Below are positions 52,362 to 60,765 of a stretch of DNA of 64,000 nucleotides, in pieces. Numbering within the stretch: position 1 is the first letter of the stretch; each line of letters opens with the position of its first letter. This DNA comes from an uncultured Acidobacteriaceae bacterium (lineage in GTDB: Bacteria; Acidobacteriota; Terriglobia; Terriglobales; Acidobacteriaceae): positions 62,001-126,000 of the forward strand of contig CALFMO010000066.1 in assembly GCA_937879855.1 (NCBI GenBank), given 5' to 3'. The notes under the pieces were generated by a model, which ran no database searches, was not told the DNA's origin, and saw only the letters and a program-made list of their open reading frames with translations. The position numbers and the translations under genes are program-made.

Positions 52362-53362
52362 TCACAGCTTCGATACCGTGTTGCTGAAGAAGTTCGTGAC
52401 CCAGATACTTGCTCCATCAAATGCGACTCCATTCACCGGGAATGCTCCCACAGCGAAGGCGTCGACAACCTTGCCGTCTACTGCCCTGACCTTGCTCACA
52501 GTATTGCTGGAGGAATTTGCAACCCAGATGTTTGCGCCATCAAATGCGATTCCGTTTGGCAGGCCGCCAACGGCAAAGTCACCAAGATCGACTCCATCCG
52601 TGGCTCGGACTTTGCTCACCGTATTGCTAGCGTTGTTTGCGACCCAGACGTTGGCGCCGTCAAATGCCATCGCTAGGGGATTGCTCCCCACAGCGAAAGT
52701 GCCTAAGACCTTTCCGGTGCTGGACACTTTGCTAATGCTGGTTCCGAGCGAGCCCGTCGTTCCGCTATTGGCGATCCAAATGTTCCTGCCATCGAATGCC
52801 AGGCCTTGGGAATTGTTGCCTACGGCAAAAGTGCCGAGTACGGACCCGTCGCTCGCTCGCAGTTTGGTAAGAGTATTACTCCCCGAATTAGCCACCCAGA
52901 TGTTGACGCCGTCGAACGCAAGGCAGACGGGATGGCTCCGACCGTGAAGCTGCCCAGGTTTACCCCATTGCTTGCCTGCAGCTTGGTTACAGCGCTGCCG
53001 CCGGCATCGGTAATCCAGATGTTGGCGCCATCGTAAGCGATTGCATAAGGATCGCTTCCGGCGGGAAATGTACCCAGATTCGTTCCGTCATTCGCTCGCA
53101 ATTTAGTGACGGAATTGTCTCCGTGATTCACGACCCAAATGTTGGCGCCGTCGAAGGCTACTCCGCAAGGATACTTTCCGGTTGAAAACTGCGTGGTCTG
53201 GTTGGCAGCATACCAGTGCAGCGTAGCAACTTGCTGTGAGTTCTGGTTTGAGAAGACCACTCCTTGTGCATACCCGTAATCCGGGATGGCGACTAGGAGC
53301 ACAAGCGACAGGGCAAACAATATGAGCATCTCTCTTTTGGGACGCGTGTTTTGGCTATTCAT
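52362..53362 (-). pseudogene. Beta-propeller exported protein split by a -1 frameshift
   Basis: ATG 53362. Signal (LILFALSLVLLVAIPDYGYAQ), then blades of about 43 residues with AFDGANIWVAN.GSNTVSKLRASDG. The first part runs to VGAIPSA at about 52921, where its frame continues as nonsense (LRSTASTS). The expected AFDGVNIWVANSGSNTLTKL is one base out of phase and goes on openly to 52362. One base (a C in the CCCTTGCG context) appears to be lost. Together the parts give about 330 residues, roughly seven blades, so the gene was complete before the lesion. Confidence 0.8.
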
Positions 53363-53409
53363 GGTGTCCTTTCCTCGGCGCGTGGTCCTGAGCGGGTAGC
53401 TTCGTTGAT

Positions 53410-53889
53410 CTAGTCCACGTTGAACACTTTCTGCGCTTCGATTGTGATTACGGCGGGCAGGACCGTCCCATCGCTGAGGATGAGCGAAGTAAAAATCCCA
53501 TACGCTGCACGGCCGTTATTACTCAGGACGACAGCGAAGGTGGCCGACCGGACCAAAACGCCCGATTGATAAACGTTGACTGTGAACGATTCCGTGCAAT
53601 CCGCTTTAACGCTGAATGTCCCAGCGATCGTTTCCGTGGACACATCACCGCCGTTGCTCCGGGTCTGGCTGCCGGTGAGAGTGCCGTTGGCTAGGGCAGT
53701 GAACCTGCCAGCGGAGGCGACGGGTACCGAGCCGGTGGGCAGAATTATGCTTCCGTTGTAGCTGTATGCCCAGTCCCCCGACCCAGTGGCATTGGAACAG
53801 GTGCGGCTTTGAGCGAAGACCGGCGTGGCCAGGGTCAGCAGCGCTGTCGCGACGAAAAACATCCTTGCGGCTGTGAGTTTGCGGTTCAT
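53410..53889 (-). CDS. Small exported beta-rich protein
   Basis: 159 residues. Signal peptide (FVATALLTLATPVFAQ), then a Ser/Thr/Gly-rich domain (WAYSYNGSIILPTGSVPVASAGRF, NGGDVSTETIAGTFSV, FTVNVYQSGVLVRSATF) with two Cys. It resembles a small lipocalin-like or beta-barrel secreted protein seen in Acidobacteria. Function unknown. It lies 47 bp upstream of the propeller gene on the same strand, so the two may be co-transcribed. Confidence 0.6.
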   Translation of the reverse strand: MNRKLTAARMFFVATALLTLATPVFAQSRTCSNATGSGDWAYSYNGSIILPTGSVPVASAGRFTALANGTLTGSQTRSNGGDVSTETIAGTFSVKADCTESFTVNVYQSGVLVRSATFAVVLSNNGRAAYGIFTSLILSDGTVLPAVITIEAQKVFNVD

Positions 53890-54143
53890 AAGAGCCTCTC
53901 TAGTTGTAGGTGTCAGCGGCCTTGGAGCAATTTGAAGGGAGTTGATTGCCCAAGCGCCCTGCTAGCGGTTTCTTACGAGATTGGGGCGTTAGAAATCCTG
54001 AGGGATGCCTGATGTTCCGCTGATCTTTTGCTTCGGGACGGGGGTCCAGATTTGCGGGACACGCAGTTCTAATCAAACCCAGTATTGCGGGGCACACGCG
54101 GCGACTTCCATCTTCAGTTTCCTAGGAGGACTCCAAACTCGGC

Positions 54144-55265
54144 TTAGTGGGGATCGGGGACGATGGGTGCGATTGCGGCATCCCGGAGTTCATCGCGTTG
54201 GGAACCAGGATCGCCAAAGGAATCGGCGAGTATCGGCGGTCCGAACGCGACTGCGGTCGTGCCGTCGGGAAGGAATCGGACCAACGCACGAATGCGGGAC
54301 CATGTCAGTACGCCCTGGACTTGGTTCGGCTCAAAGCTCCATTGACGCATGGCCTCGAGCGCGGGTGCGACGAGCATGGGATGGCCTATAAGTATTCGGG
54401 CATTGTAGACGTCACCTCTAGGCGAAACCGCCATCCCGATTTCGACCGTGCCTGTGACGTGAGCCTGAAGTGCTGGTGCGGGATATATTGGCAGAATTGC
54501 GCGTTTCACTCGGGTTCGCACTACATCTGGCGCAATATTTTGAAAGAGGGCTTCGGACCGAAACGGGACTTTTTCCGCTGCACCTTGAACCCCGACGTCC
54601 CCGCTCTGTGAGATGTTCGTATTGTTCAATATGTTGACGACGGTCACGGCCGGCTTCTTTAGAAGTGGATCTGCATGCGAAACCTTCAGCGTCGCTTTCT
54701 TAACAGCGATCGGCGCAAGATCCGGTGATCGATCCTTGCCCACGTCAGTTGGAACGTCCCGCACATTCGCGTCACTCTGAACCGCGAAACTCGATGCCTT
54801 TGCTACTCTCACGGATGAATCTGTCGCTAAGTTCCCCCTAAAGATCACCACGCAAAACACGAGAAGAGTGGCTGTCGCAGCCGAGGCCGAGAAAAGTCTT
54901 CCGTTCACGGGACGCTGGACGACGACAGTTGCGTCAGGAACCTTGCCGGTCGTCGGCTCCAGAGACGCTACCAGGCGATACCCTCGCTTGGGGATGGTTT
55001 CGACAAATTTAGGCTGCCGAGGATTGTCTTTGAATGCTCGCCGCAATTCGAATATCGAGCGGGCGAGTACGTCTTCTGTAACGAAGGCATCCGCCCAAAC
55101 GGTATTCAGAATTTCTTGTTTGGAAACGGGCTCACCTGCCCTCGAGGCAAGACACACCAGAACTTCCATCACCTTCGGTTCGAGTCGAACGGTATTGCCG
55201 TTCATCGAGACGGTGTTCAGCTTGGGTTGGACCAACCACGTCCCGACAAGGAAGTCGCCATTCAA
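54144..55265 (-). CDS. Winged-helix DNA-binding protein fused to a TonB C-terminal domain
   Basis: 373 residues. OmpR-type winged helix at the N-terminus (about 5-100; LEPKVMEVLVCLASRAGEPVSKQEIL, VETIPKRGYRLVA). One membrane span follows (about 126-142, SASAATATLLVFCVVIF), then a periplasmic linker and a TonB C-terminal domain (about 260-340; YPAPALQAHVTGTVEIGMAVSPRGDVYNARIL, ALEAMRQWSFEP). CadC-like topology with a TonB-like sensor is unusual. It could couple TonB-receptor or envelope status to transcription. No ExbB/ExbD genes are adjacent. Confidence 0.82.
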   Translation of the reverse strand: MNGDFLVGTWLVQPKLNTVSMNGNTVRLEPKVMEVLVCLASRAGEPVSKQEILNTVWADAFVTEDVLARSIFELRRAFKDNPRQPKFVETIPKRGYRLVASLEPTTGKVPDATVVVQRPVNGRLFSASAATATLLVFCVVIFRGNLATDSSVRVAKASSFAVQSDANVRDVPTDVGKDRSPDLAPIAVKKATLKVSHADPLLKKPAVTVVNILNNTNISQSGDVGVQGAAEKVPFRSEALFQNIAPDVVRTRVKRAILPIYPAPALQAHVTGTVEIGMAVSPRGDVYNARILIGHPMLVAPALEAMRQWSFEPNQVQGVLTWSRIRALVRFLPDGTTAVAFGPPILADSFGDPGSQRDELRDAAIAPIVPDPH

Positions 55266-55452
55266 ACTGTCCCCCAGGAACCCACAAAACCCAGCAATTA
55301 TAAACTAGTACCGACTCGACGGTAAGAGAATACACGCAAATGGGCCGAGCTACGAACGGATCCATTGCGCGTGAAATCCAGGTCAAGCTTACACCAGAGG
55401 AAAAGGCGTAGCTTGGGGAAGCCCGTCCGTCGACCCGGGACGGAAGAAAGAA

Positions 55453-55692
55453 ATGAAACACGAGCCCTCCACAAAAGCTTGGGTTTCGCTTCGGCGAGTT
55501 TGAACTTGATCGATCGGCCGAGCTGCGCTCTGGTGGACGCAAGATTAAAGGTTCAAACTTCAAGCAGGCCGCTGCAGGAACCTCCGATTCTCATGGAGCG
55601 ACCTGGCAAGATCGTTGCACGTGAAGAGCTGCGGCAAAAGGTTTGGCCGTCGTCGACTTCGATCATGGGATCAAATGACCCAACCACTTGCC
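55453..55692 (+). pseudogene. Degenerate winged-helix (regulator N-terminus) remnant
   Basis: The + strand in three frames gives GFRFGEFELDRSAELRSGGRKIK, then MERPGKIVAREELRQKVWPS, then VDFDHGI. These are consecutive pieces of the same type of winged helix as at 24819, separated by at least two frameshifts. Homology ends directly at repeat S14, so the remainder of the gene was lost or replaced there. Confidence 0.7.
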
Positions 55693-55733
55693 GGGTGACG
55701 AGCAAACAAGAAGTTGACTTCCCAATTGCCGAA
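55693..55733 (+). repeat. Dispersed palindromic site S14
   Basis: GGGTGACGAGCAAACAAGAAG, then TTGACTTCCCAATTGCCGA. The left box ACGAGCAAAC equals that of the recombinase units. The right end reads GCCGAAAG rather than GCCGAC. Confidence 0.75.
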
Positions 55734-55819
55734 AGCTGGGAGTTGATCGGATCGTCAACACAAGCCCGTTTATAGGGACTTACGAATGAAAGAACCGAAA
55801 CGGCGTTAAGCTATTTCAC

Positions 55820-57070
55820 ATGCTTCCGCGTCGCCGCTTTCTACTCAACTCGCTTGCTCTTGCCGCGTTTGAAAGCCTTCCGGCAAAGCTTCTCCGCGCT
55901 GCGGCACCCGTTTTCAAAGCCCTCCCCGCATGGAAGCGAGGCATACTTGAAATCCACCAGATCGCCACCAATCGCGGCAACAGTGCGTTGATGATCCTGC
56001 CCGACGGCACCACCATGATGGTCGATGCCGGTGCCATTTACGGCACCACGCCATACCTCAGCGATCCGCTTCCTTCAGGCCAGCACCGTCCCGGCGAGTG
56101 GATCGGCCGCTATGCAAAGCGGCGTATCGAGGCCAGCGGACTCACGGCCATCGACATCTTCCTTGCGACGCATCTCCACGGCGATCACGTGGGTTATCTG
56201 CCACCGGACGGCCCGCTCTCATCCGACGGCACTTACCGTCTTACAGGCGTTTCCGACGTGGCCGCCATCGTCCCGATCCAGAGGTTCGTTGATCGCGCCT
56301 GGCCGGACTACACCTATCCAGTGCCTGCTGATATCGATTTCCAGAAGAACTATCGCGCATTCCTTCAAGCGCAAATCAAGACTGGCAAAAGAGTCGAGCG
56401 TTTTCGCCCCGGCTCCAAAGACCAGTTTGCCCTGCAGCGCAAATCGGCCGACTACCCCAGCGTTGAGATACGCAACCTGATTGCCAACGGCGAGGTCTGG
56501 ACCGGCAAGGGCGAGCAGACAAAAAAGCTCTTCCCAGAAGTATCAACTCTCACGCCTGCCGACTACCCCGCGGAGAATCCCTGCTCCTGCGCCATTCGTC
56601 TCCGCTATGGGAAGTTCGGCTACTACACTGGCGGCGATCTCACTAACGACACCAACTACGGCCGCGATCGTTGGCGCGACTCCGAATCTCCCGCCGCCGA
56701 AGTATGCGGCCCGGTGAGCGTCGCCGTCGCGAACCACCATGGCTACTTCAATGCCAATGGCGACCGGTATGTTCGCGCACTGCAACCGCAGGTCTTTGTC
56801 ATCCCGACCTGGGACTCCGCGCACCCGACCGTCAATGTGCTGAACACGCTCTACTCCAAAGCCATCTACTCCGGGAACCGCGACGTTTTCGCAACCTCGG
56901 TCAAGCAGGAGAATCGCATCGCCAATAAAAAGACCGACGACCTCAAGTCGCGTGCCGGACACATCGTTATCCGCGTAGAAGCCGGCGGGGAGACCTTCGC
57001 CGTGCACATCCTTTCAAACGCTGATGAAAGCGACACAGTGACGGCCAGCTTCGGCCCCTACATTTCCTAA
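55820..57070 (+). CDS. Secreted metallo-beta-lactamase-fold hydrolase (ComEC-like)
   Basis: 416 residues. Signal region with RRR (MLPRRRFLLNSLALAAFES), possibly Tat. MBL metal motif THLHGDHVG (HxHxDH) near residue 113, preceded by DGTTMMVDAG. Later GGDLTND and ANHHGYFNAN provide the remaining Asp and His ligands. This is close to the DNA-internalisation ComEC/Rec2 MBL-like domain, without membrane segments. It is a hydrolase of phosphodiester or ester bonds. It lies between sites S14 and S15. Confidence 0.85.
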   Translation: MLPRRRFLLNSLALAAFESLPAKLLRAAAPVFKALPAWKRGILEIHQIATNRGNSALMILPDGTTMMVDAGAIYGTTPYLSDPLPSGQHRPGEWIGRYAKRRIEASGLTAIDIFLATHLHGDHVGYLPPDGPLSSDGTYRLTGVSDVAAIVPIQRFVDRAWPDYTYPVPADIDFQKNYRAFLQAQIKTGKRVERFRPGSKDQFALQRKSADYPSVEIRNLIANGEVWTGKGEQTKKLFPEVSTLTPADYPAENPCSCAIRLRYGKFGYYTGGDLTNDTNYGRDRWRDSESPAAEVCGPVSVAVANHHGYFNANGDRYVRALQPQVFVIPTWDSAHPTVNVLNTLYSKAIYSGNRDVFATSVKQENRIANKKTDDLKSRAGHIVIRVEAGGETFAVHILSNADESDTVTASFGPYIS

Positions 57071-57114
57071 AGCTTATTGGGATTCTTACACTCGCCACCC
57101 TTCCAGATTGGATG

Positions 57115-57156
57115 AATAACGGGAAGTCGGCTTCTCGCTAGCGACGGGTTGCCGAT
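57115..57156 (+). repeat. Dispersed palindromic site S15
   Basis: ATAACGGGAAGTCGGCTT, centre CGCTAGCG (self-complementary), then ACGGGTTGCCGAT. The left part equals that at 59260-59276. Confidence 0.65.
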
Positions 57157-57264
57157 CATACTCACATAAGCCTGAGTTAAGGCAAACCTAATGTTGAAGC
57201 GCAGTCGACCTCGTCGTGCAAAGTTCGGCAAGCGCCACGCGCGAACCTAGGTCGGGCACTGCAC

Positions 57265-59118
57265 TCACGTTCTTGCCGGGAGGAGAGCGACGGACCGTTT
57301 TTCGTCGATCAGGTGGCGGCGGCCATCCTCACTGGTAGTTGCGCCTCGCCTAATCAGTTCGATGACCTGCGCTGGTGTGAGCGCTGGGTCAAGGGCAAAT
57401 AATTTGGCCGCGAGATTCACCACGTTCGGAGAAGCCATCGAAGTACCGGACAACCTTAGCTTTGCGCCGCCGGGAACATAGCTTTCGACGTTATAACCGT
57501 TGGCGTCGACAAGCACTGTGGCTCCATAGCTGGTGAATGAAGTCTCATCGCCAGCCTGATTCACCGCGCCGACCGCAATCAGGTTAGGAAGATGCAGCGA
57601 GGCCGGGACGTCGTCGATGAAGCCGCTATCGCTGTCGCTATTGCCCGCAGCGGTGACAAAAAGCGTGTTCGGTGCGTTCTTGATTGCAGTCTCGATGGCG
57701 GCGCGCCAAATCGAGTAAAGTTCGGCAGCCCGCTTCTTACGTTCGTTGGGGTCGGCGCCACCACCAGTCTTGGAAATCCAGGTCTCGAACTCCTGCGGCT
57801 CATCTCCCCAGCTCATGTTCACGACGCGTACATTGCGGTTACGGAAGTAGTCCGACATCTGCTGGAAGTCAGCGCCAAGCTGATGAGCCCATTCGGCTGT
57901 CGGAGCAAACGGCAACTCGGGCAACTCATCATTAAACCGGGCGACTACGAGGCGCGCGGCGGCATTGCCACGCACCGCGATTCCGGCACAGTGCGTCCCG
58001 TGAATGTAGAATCCCAGCCATTTATCCAACTCGAAAAGTTGATGAATCTGCTCCGGACTTAGCGTATTGAACCTTTTCTGCGCCGCATCCGCAGCGGGCG
58101 AGTCGATCCCATTTTCAATGTCCAAACGCCCTTGTCGAAGTTCTTGGAATTCCGGATACTCTCTTTGCTGCTCAGGGGTAAGCGGATACAGCCAGGATGT
58201 GGATGGGCGTCCACGGTCGTCAAATGCAAGGCCGTGCGTGCCGCTAGCGGTTGGTTTTGGATCGGTGAACAACTGATCGGGGAAGATCGAAACGTCGATT
58301 CCGGAGTCCCAAATCGCGACCAACACGGAAGGGAGATTTTGATCCTTGGTAAGCGTAACTTCACGGGCGGCCCAAATATCCGGCTTAACCATGTTGTGAG
58401 CTCTGATGTACTGCTTCAGAACCTGGGCCCGGGCGGGAAACAATGGAATCGACGTTTGCAGGTCATTTCGCGTGGAGATCAATTCCCACGCTTCCCCATT
58501 ATCCAGTGCACCTGACTTCCGCACTGCAGGGTCCAAGTCAGTGATCAGATAGGCAACCGCAACTGGTTTCGTGTAGAGCCGGGATCCGGCATAAGCTTCT
58601 TTCGCGTTATCCTGCACGACGTCCCATGGCAGTGAGTCAATCGCCTCGCTGTAATGCTTGGTGAAAGCCTCCTCGTAAACAGGTCCGCGGGTGGTGTGGG
58701 TCTCGATGGCGGCTTGCAACATCGCTTGCGGGTAACGGAAGGCGAAGAGCTTGGCCGCGGGCTTCTCCTGCAAAGAGCGGAGGCTATCTATTGTCTGCAG
58801 TGCTGCCTGGTCTTCGCCGGCCAGTTGCTGTAAATCGAGCTTGACCGAAAGCAGAGTTCGCAGCGTAGCTTTGTCGTCGATAGCGTAATCGCGAAAGATT
58901 GTGTCGAGGTCGGCGCGCACTTTGGCCGCAAAAGCATTGAAGGTCGCGTCGTCCGCTTGCACCAACTCAGAGGCTGGAACCGCCATCGGATAGCTGAAGC
59001 GGGGTAGGTCGGCTTGACTGTTAACTTTCTTCTTCTCGCCCGATTGTGAGTACGCTGAAGTGGCGAGGAGTAATAGAAGAAGGCAGGCAATCCTTAGAGC
59101 GATCTGACGACGATCCAT
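57265..59118 (-). CDS. Secreted S8-family (subtilisin-like) serine protease
   Basis: About 617 residues from ATG 59118, which puts the signal peptide (IALRIACLLLLLLATSAYSQ) at the N-terminus. The in-frame start at 59199 adds a basic extension. A long helical prodomain-like region (about 30-270) precedes the catalytic domain: Asp in IWDSGIDVS, His in HGTHCAGIA, Asn in TAAGNSDSD, Ser in LSGTSMASPNV. All four active-site elements are present. The protease is probably secreted and used for polymer degradation. It is monocistronic between sites S15 and S16. Confidence 0.92.
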   Translation of the reverse strand: MDRRQIALRIACLLLLLLATSAYSQSGEKKKVNSQADLPRFSYPMAVPASELVQADDATFNAFAAKVRADLDTIFRDYAIDDKATLRTLLSVKLDLQQLAGEDQAALQTIDSLRSLQEKPAAKLFAFRYPQAMLQAAIETHTTRGPVYEEAFTKHYSEAIDSLPWDVVQDNAKEAYAGSRLYTKPVAVAYLITDLDPAVRKSGALDNGEAWELISTRNDLQTSIPLFPARAQVLKQYIRAHNMVKPDIWAAREVTLTKDQNLPSVLVAIWDSGIDVSIFPDQLFTDPKPTASGTHGLAFDDRGRPSTSWLYPLTPEQQREYPEFQELRQGRLDIENGIDSPAADAAQKRFNTLSPEQIHQLFELDKWLGFYIHGTHCAGIAVRGNAAARLVVARFNDELPELPFAPTAEWAHQLGADFQQMSDYFRNRNVRVVNMSWGDEPQEFETWISKTGGGADPNERKKRAAELYSIWRAAIETAIKNAPNTLFVTAAGNSDSDSGFIDDVPASLHLPNLIAVGAVNQAGDETSFTSYGATVLVDANGYNVESYVPGGAKLRLSGTSMASPNVVNLAAKLFALDPALTPAQVIELIRRGATTSEDGRRHLIDEKRSVALLPART

Positions 59119-59238
59119 AGGCGACCTCAGGCGAAACCGAAAGCGGAACCGAGACTCACAAATTTGAAGAAGTCTAGTGACGCGGCAGAAGCCTGTCAAT
59201 TCTTTGGCGCGAACTCTAGACAGTTCTGTAATAGTCCA

Positions 59239-59268
59239 TTCCCGTTATCCGAAAGTTAGTAACGGGAA
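59239..59268. repeat. Perfect inverted repeat TTCCCGTTA/TAACGGGAA
   Basis: Nine-bp stem with a 12-nt loop (59248-59259). Its right arm is also the left box of an S15-like site (TAACGGGAAGTCGGCTT), so it may be a nested site. Confidence 0.7.
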
Positions 59269-59310
59269 GTCGGCTTGTGTGGATCGATTCCAGAAACTCC
59301 TGGATCGCGC

Positions 59311-59359
59311 GCAATGCGGAAGTCATGGGCATGAACCGTCATTTTCTAGTTCGCCGACC
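59311..59359 (+). repeat. Dispersed repeat site S16 (long-spacer form)
   Basis: Begins GCAATGCGGAAGTCATGGGC and ends GTTCGCCGACC. It is nearly identical to S1 (5449-5496). It may be the right part of a long site beginning at 59260. Confidence 0.7.
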
Positions 59360-59488
59360 GCGCCGAGGAGTTAACTGAACTCAGGGGTCGTGATCCGGTG
59401 GTATGGTCAGTGATCTGGCACAGACCGCTAATCTAAAGCTTACGGGTTTGAGAAAATGTGCCAGATATAGTTTGTGGAGAGTTACGAC

Positions 59489-60514
59489 ATGCGAAGCACC
59501 CTAAATCGCCAGTGGCGGATCGCGTGCTGGCCTAAAGGACTGGCAAAAGAGACGGACTTCGAATGGACGGAATCACCAGCCCCGCGACCCGGTCCCGGCC
59601 AGGCGCTCGTGCAACACAAGTTTTTATCTCTCGATCCAACCAACCGAGTCTGGCTATGGGACCGCGACACGTATCTCCCGCACCAGAACTTGGGAGACGT
59701 CATGCGTGGTATCGGTGTGGGCGTCGTCGTCGACTCCAGTTACGCGGCGCTAGCTGTAGGCACCCCGGTTTACGGAATGTTTGGTTGGCAAGACTATGCT
59801 GTCGTCGGCCCAAAAGACATGGTCGTGCCGCTACCCGACGATCCTAACATCCCGTTGACGATGCATCTTGGACTGTTTGGCCACATCGGGCTGACTGCCT
59901 ACTTCGGCTTGCTCCACATCGGGGAAGTAAAGGAGGGCGAGACCCTCGTAATATCCGGGGCGGCAGGCGCGGTGGGATCGCTGGTCGGACAAATTGGAAA
60001 AGTTAGAGGTTGTCGTGTAATTGGAATTGCAGGCAGCAACGAGAAATGTCATTGGCTTACACGAGAACTCGGTTTCGATGCGGCGATTAACTACAGGGTC
60101 GAAAAGCAACTGGTGACGGCGCTCACGAATCATTGTCCGCAAGGCATCGACGTCTATTGGGAGAATGTCGGAGGCGAAACGCTTGAGGCAGTACTTCAAC
60201 TGATGAACTTGAAAGGCCGTGTGGTCATGTGCGGCGCGATAGCGGGCTACAACGAGACTGATCCCAAAGGACATGGAACATATTGTGTGCGGAACGTCGC
60301 TGAGATAATCCTCAAGCGCGTTCGCATGGAGGGCTTTGTGTGCCTTGACTACTTAGATCGCGCGAGCGAAGCGTTCGCTGCCTTGGGCAAGTGGCATCAG
60401 GAAGGCAAAGTCAAATACCGCGTGCATGTGGTCGACGGCCTGCGGAATGCGCCTGCGGCAATGAACATGCTCTTTGATGGCAGGAACAGGGGAAAGCTGA
60501 TCGTCGCGGTGTAA
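59489..60514 (+). CDS. NADP-dependent MDR oxidoreductase (leukotriene B4 dehydrogenase/PTGR-like)
   Basis: 341 residues from ATG 59489 (GGAGAG upstream; a GTG at 59474 is also in frame). Medium-chain reductase without zinc ligands: PGPGQALVQHKFLSLDPTNRVWL, HIGLTAYFGLLHIGEVKEGETLVISGAAGAVGSLVGQI, IDVYWENVGGETLEAV. This is the signature of the PTGR/curcumin-reductase branch, which reduces alpha,beta-unsaturated ketones with NADPH. It is monocistronic between sites S16 and S17. Confidence 0.88.
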   Translation: MRSTLNRQWRIACWPKGLAKETDFEWTESPAPRPGPGQALVQHKFLSLDPTNRVWLWDRDTYLPHQNLGDVMRGIGVGVVVDSSYAALAVGTPVYGMFGWQDYAVVGPKDMVVPLPDDPNIPLTMHLGLFGHIGLTAYFGLLHIGEVKEGETLVISGAAGAVGSLVGQIGKVRGCRVIGIAGSNEKCHWLTRELGFDAAINYRVEKQLVTALTNHCPQGIDVYWENVGGETLEAVLQLMNLKGRVVMCGAIAGYNETDPKGHGTYCVRNVAEIILKRVRMEGFVCLDYLDRASEAFAALGKWHQEGKVKYRVHVVDGLRNAPAAMNMLFDGRNRGKLIVAV

Positions 60515-60634
60515 TGCCAGCCCACCAATGACGTCGGCGATCTCCTAGATAGCGACAACAGAAGCATCTACCGCGCCAGATCTCGCATGCTGCCGGAGGT
60601 ACGATTGGACTTTCAATCCGGGATCAAATAGCGG

Positions 60635-60676
60635 ATTACGGGCAAGCCGGAAGTAATCCCAAGTAGGGTTGCCGAC
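60635..60676 (+). repeat. Dispersed palindromic site S17
   Basis: TTACGGGCAAGCCGGAAGT, then AATCCCAAGTAGGGTTGCCGAC. GGCAAGCC pairs with GGGTTGCC except for one mismatch. It is followed by GATCC. Confidence 0.8.
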
Positions 60677-60765
60677 GATCCACGCGCGACAAATCGCCAT
60701 CTCTGAACTTCTCGGAACAAGAGTCGTTGACCGGCCCTCAGGTTGCGTCCTAAGATGCCTCGACA

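Larger units (their letters stand above)
59119..59488. other. Intergenic region with repeat structures
   Basis: Contains the 59239-59268 hairpin and site S16. I see no coding sequence. Promoters for the divergent protease and oxidoreductase genes should be here. Confidence 0.5.

Noticed and set aside
5449..60676. CRISPR array
   Set aside because: The repeats are spread kilobases apart with genes between them, not regularly spaced short spacers, and no cas genes are present.
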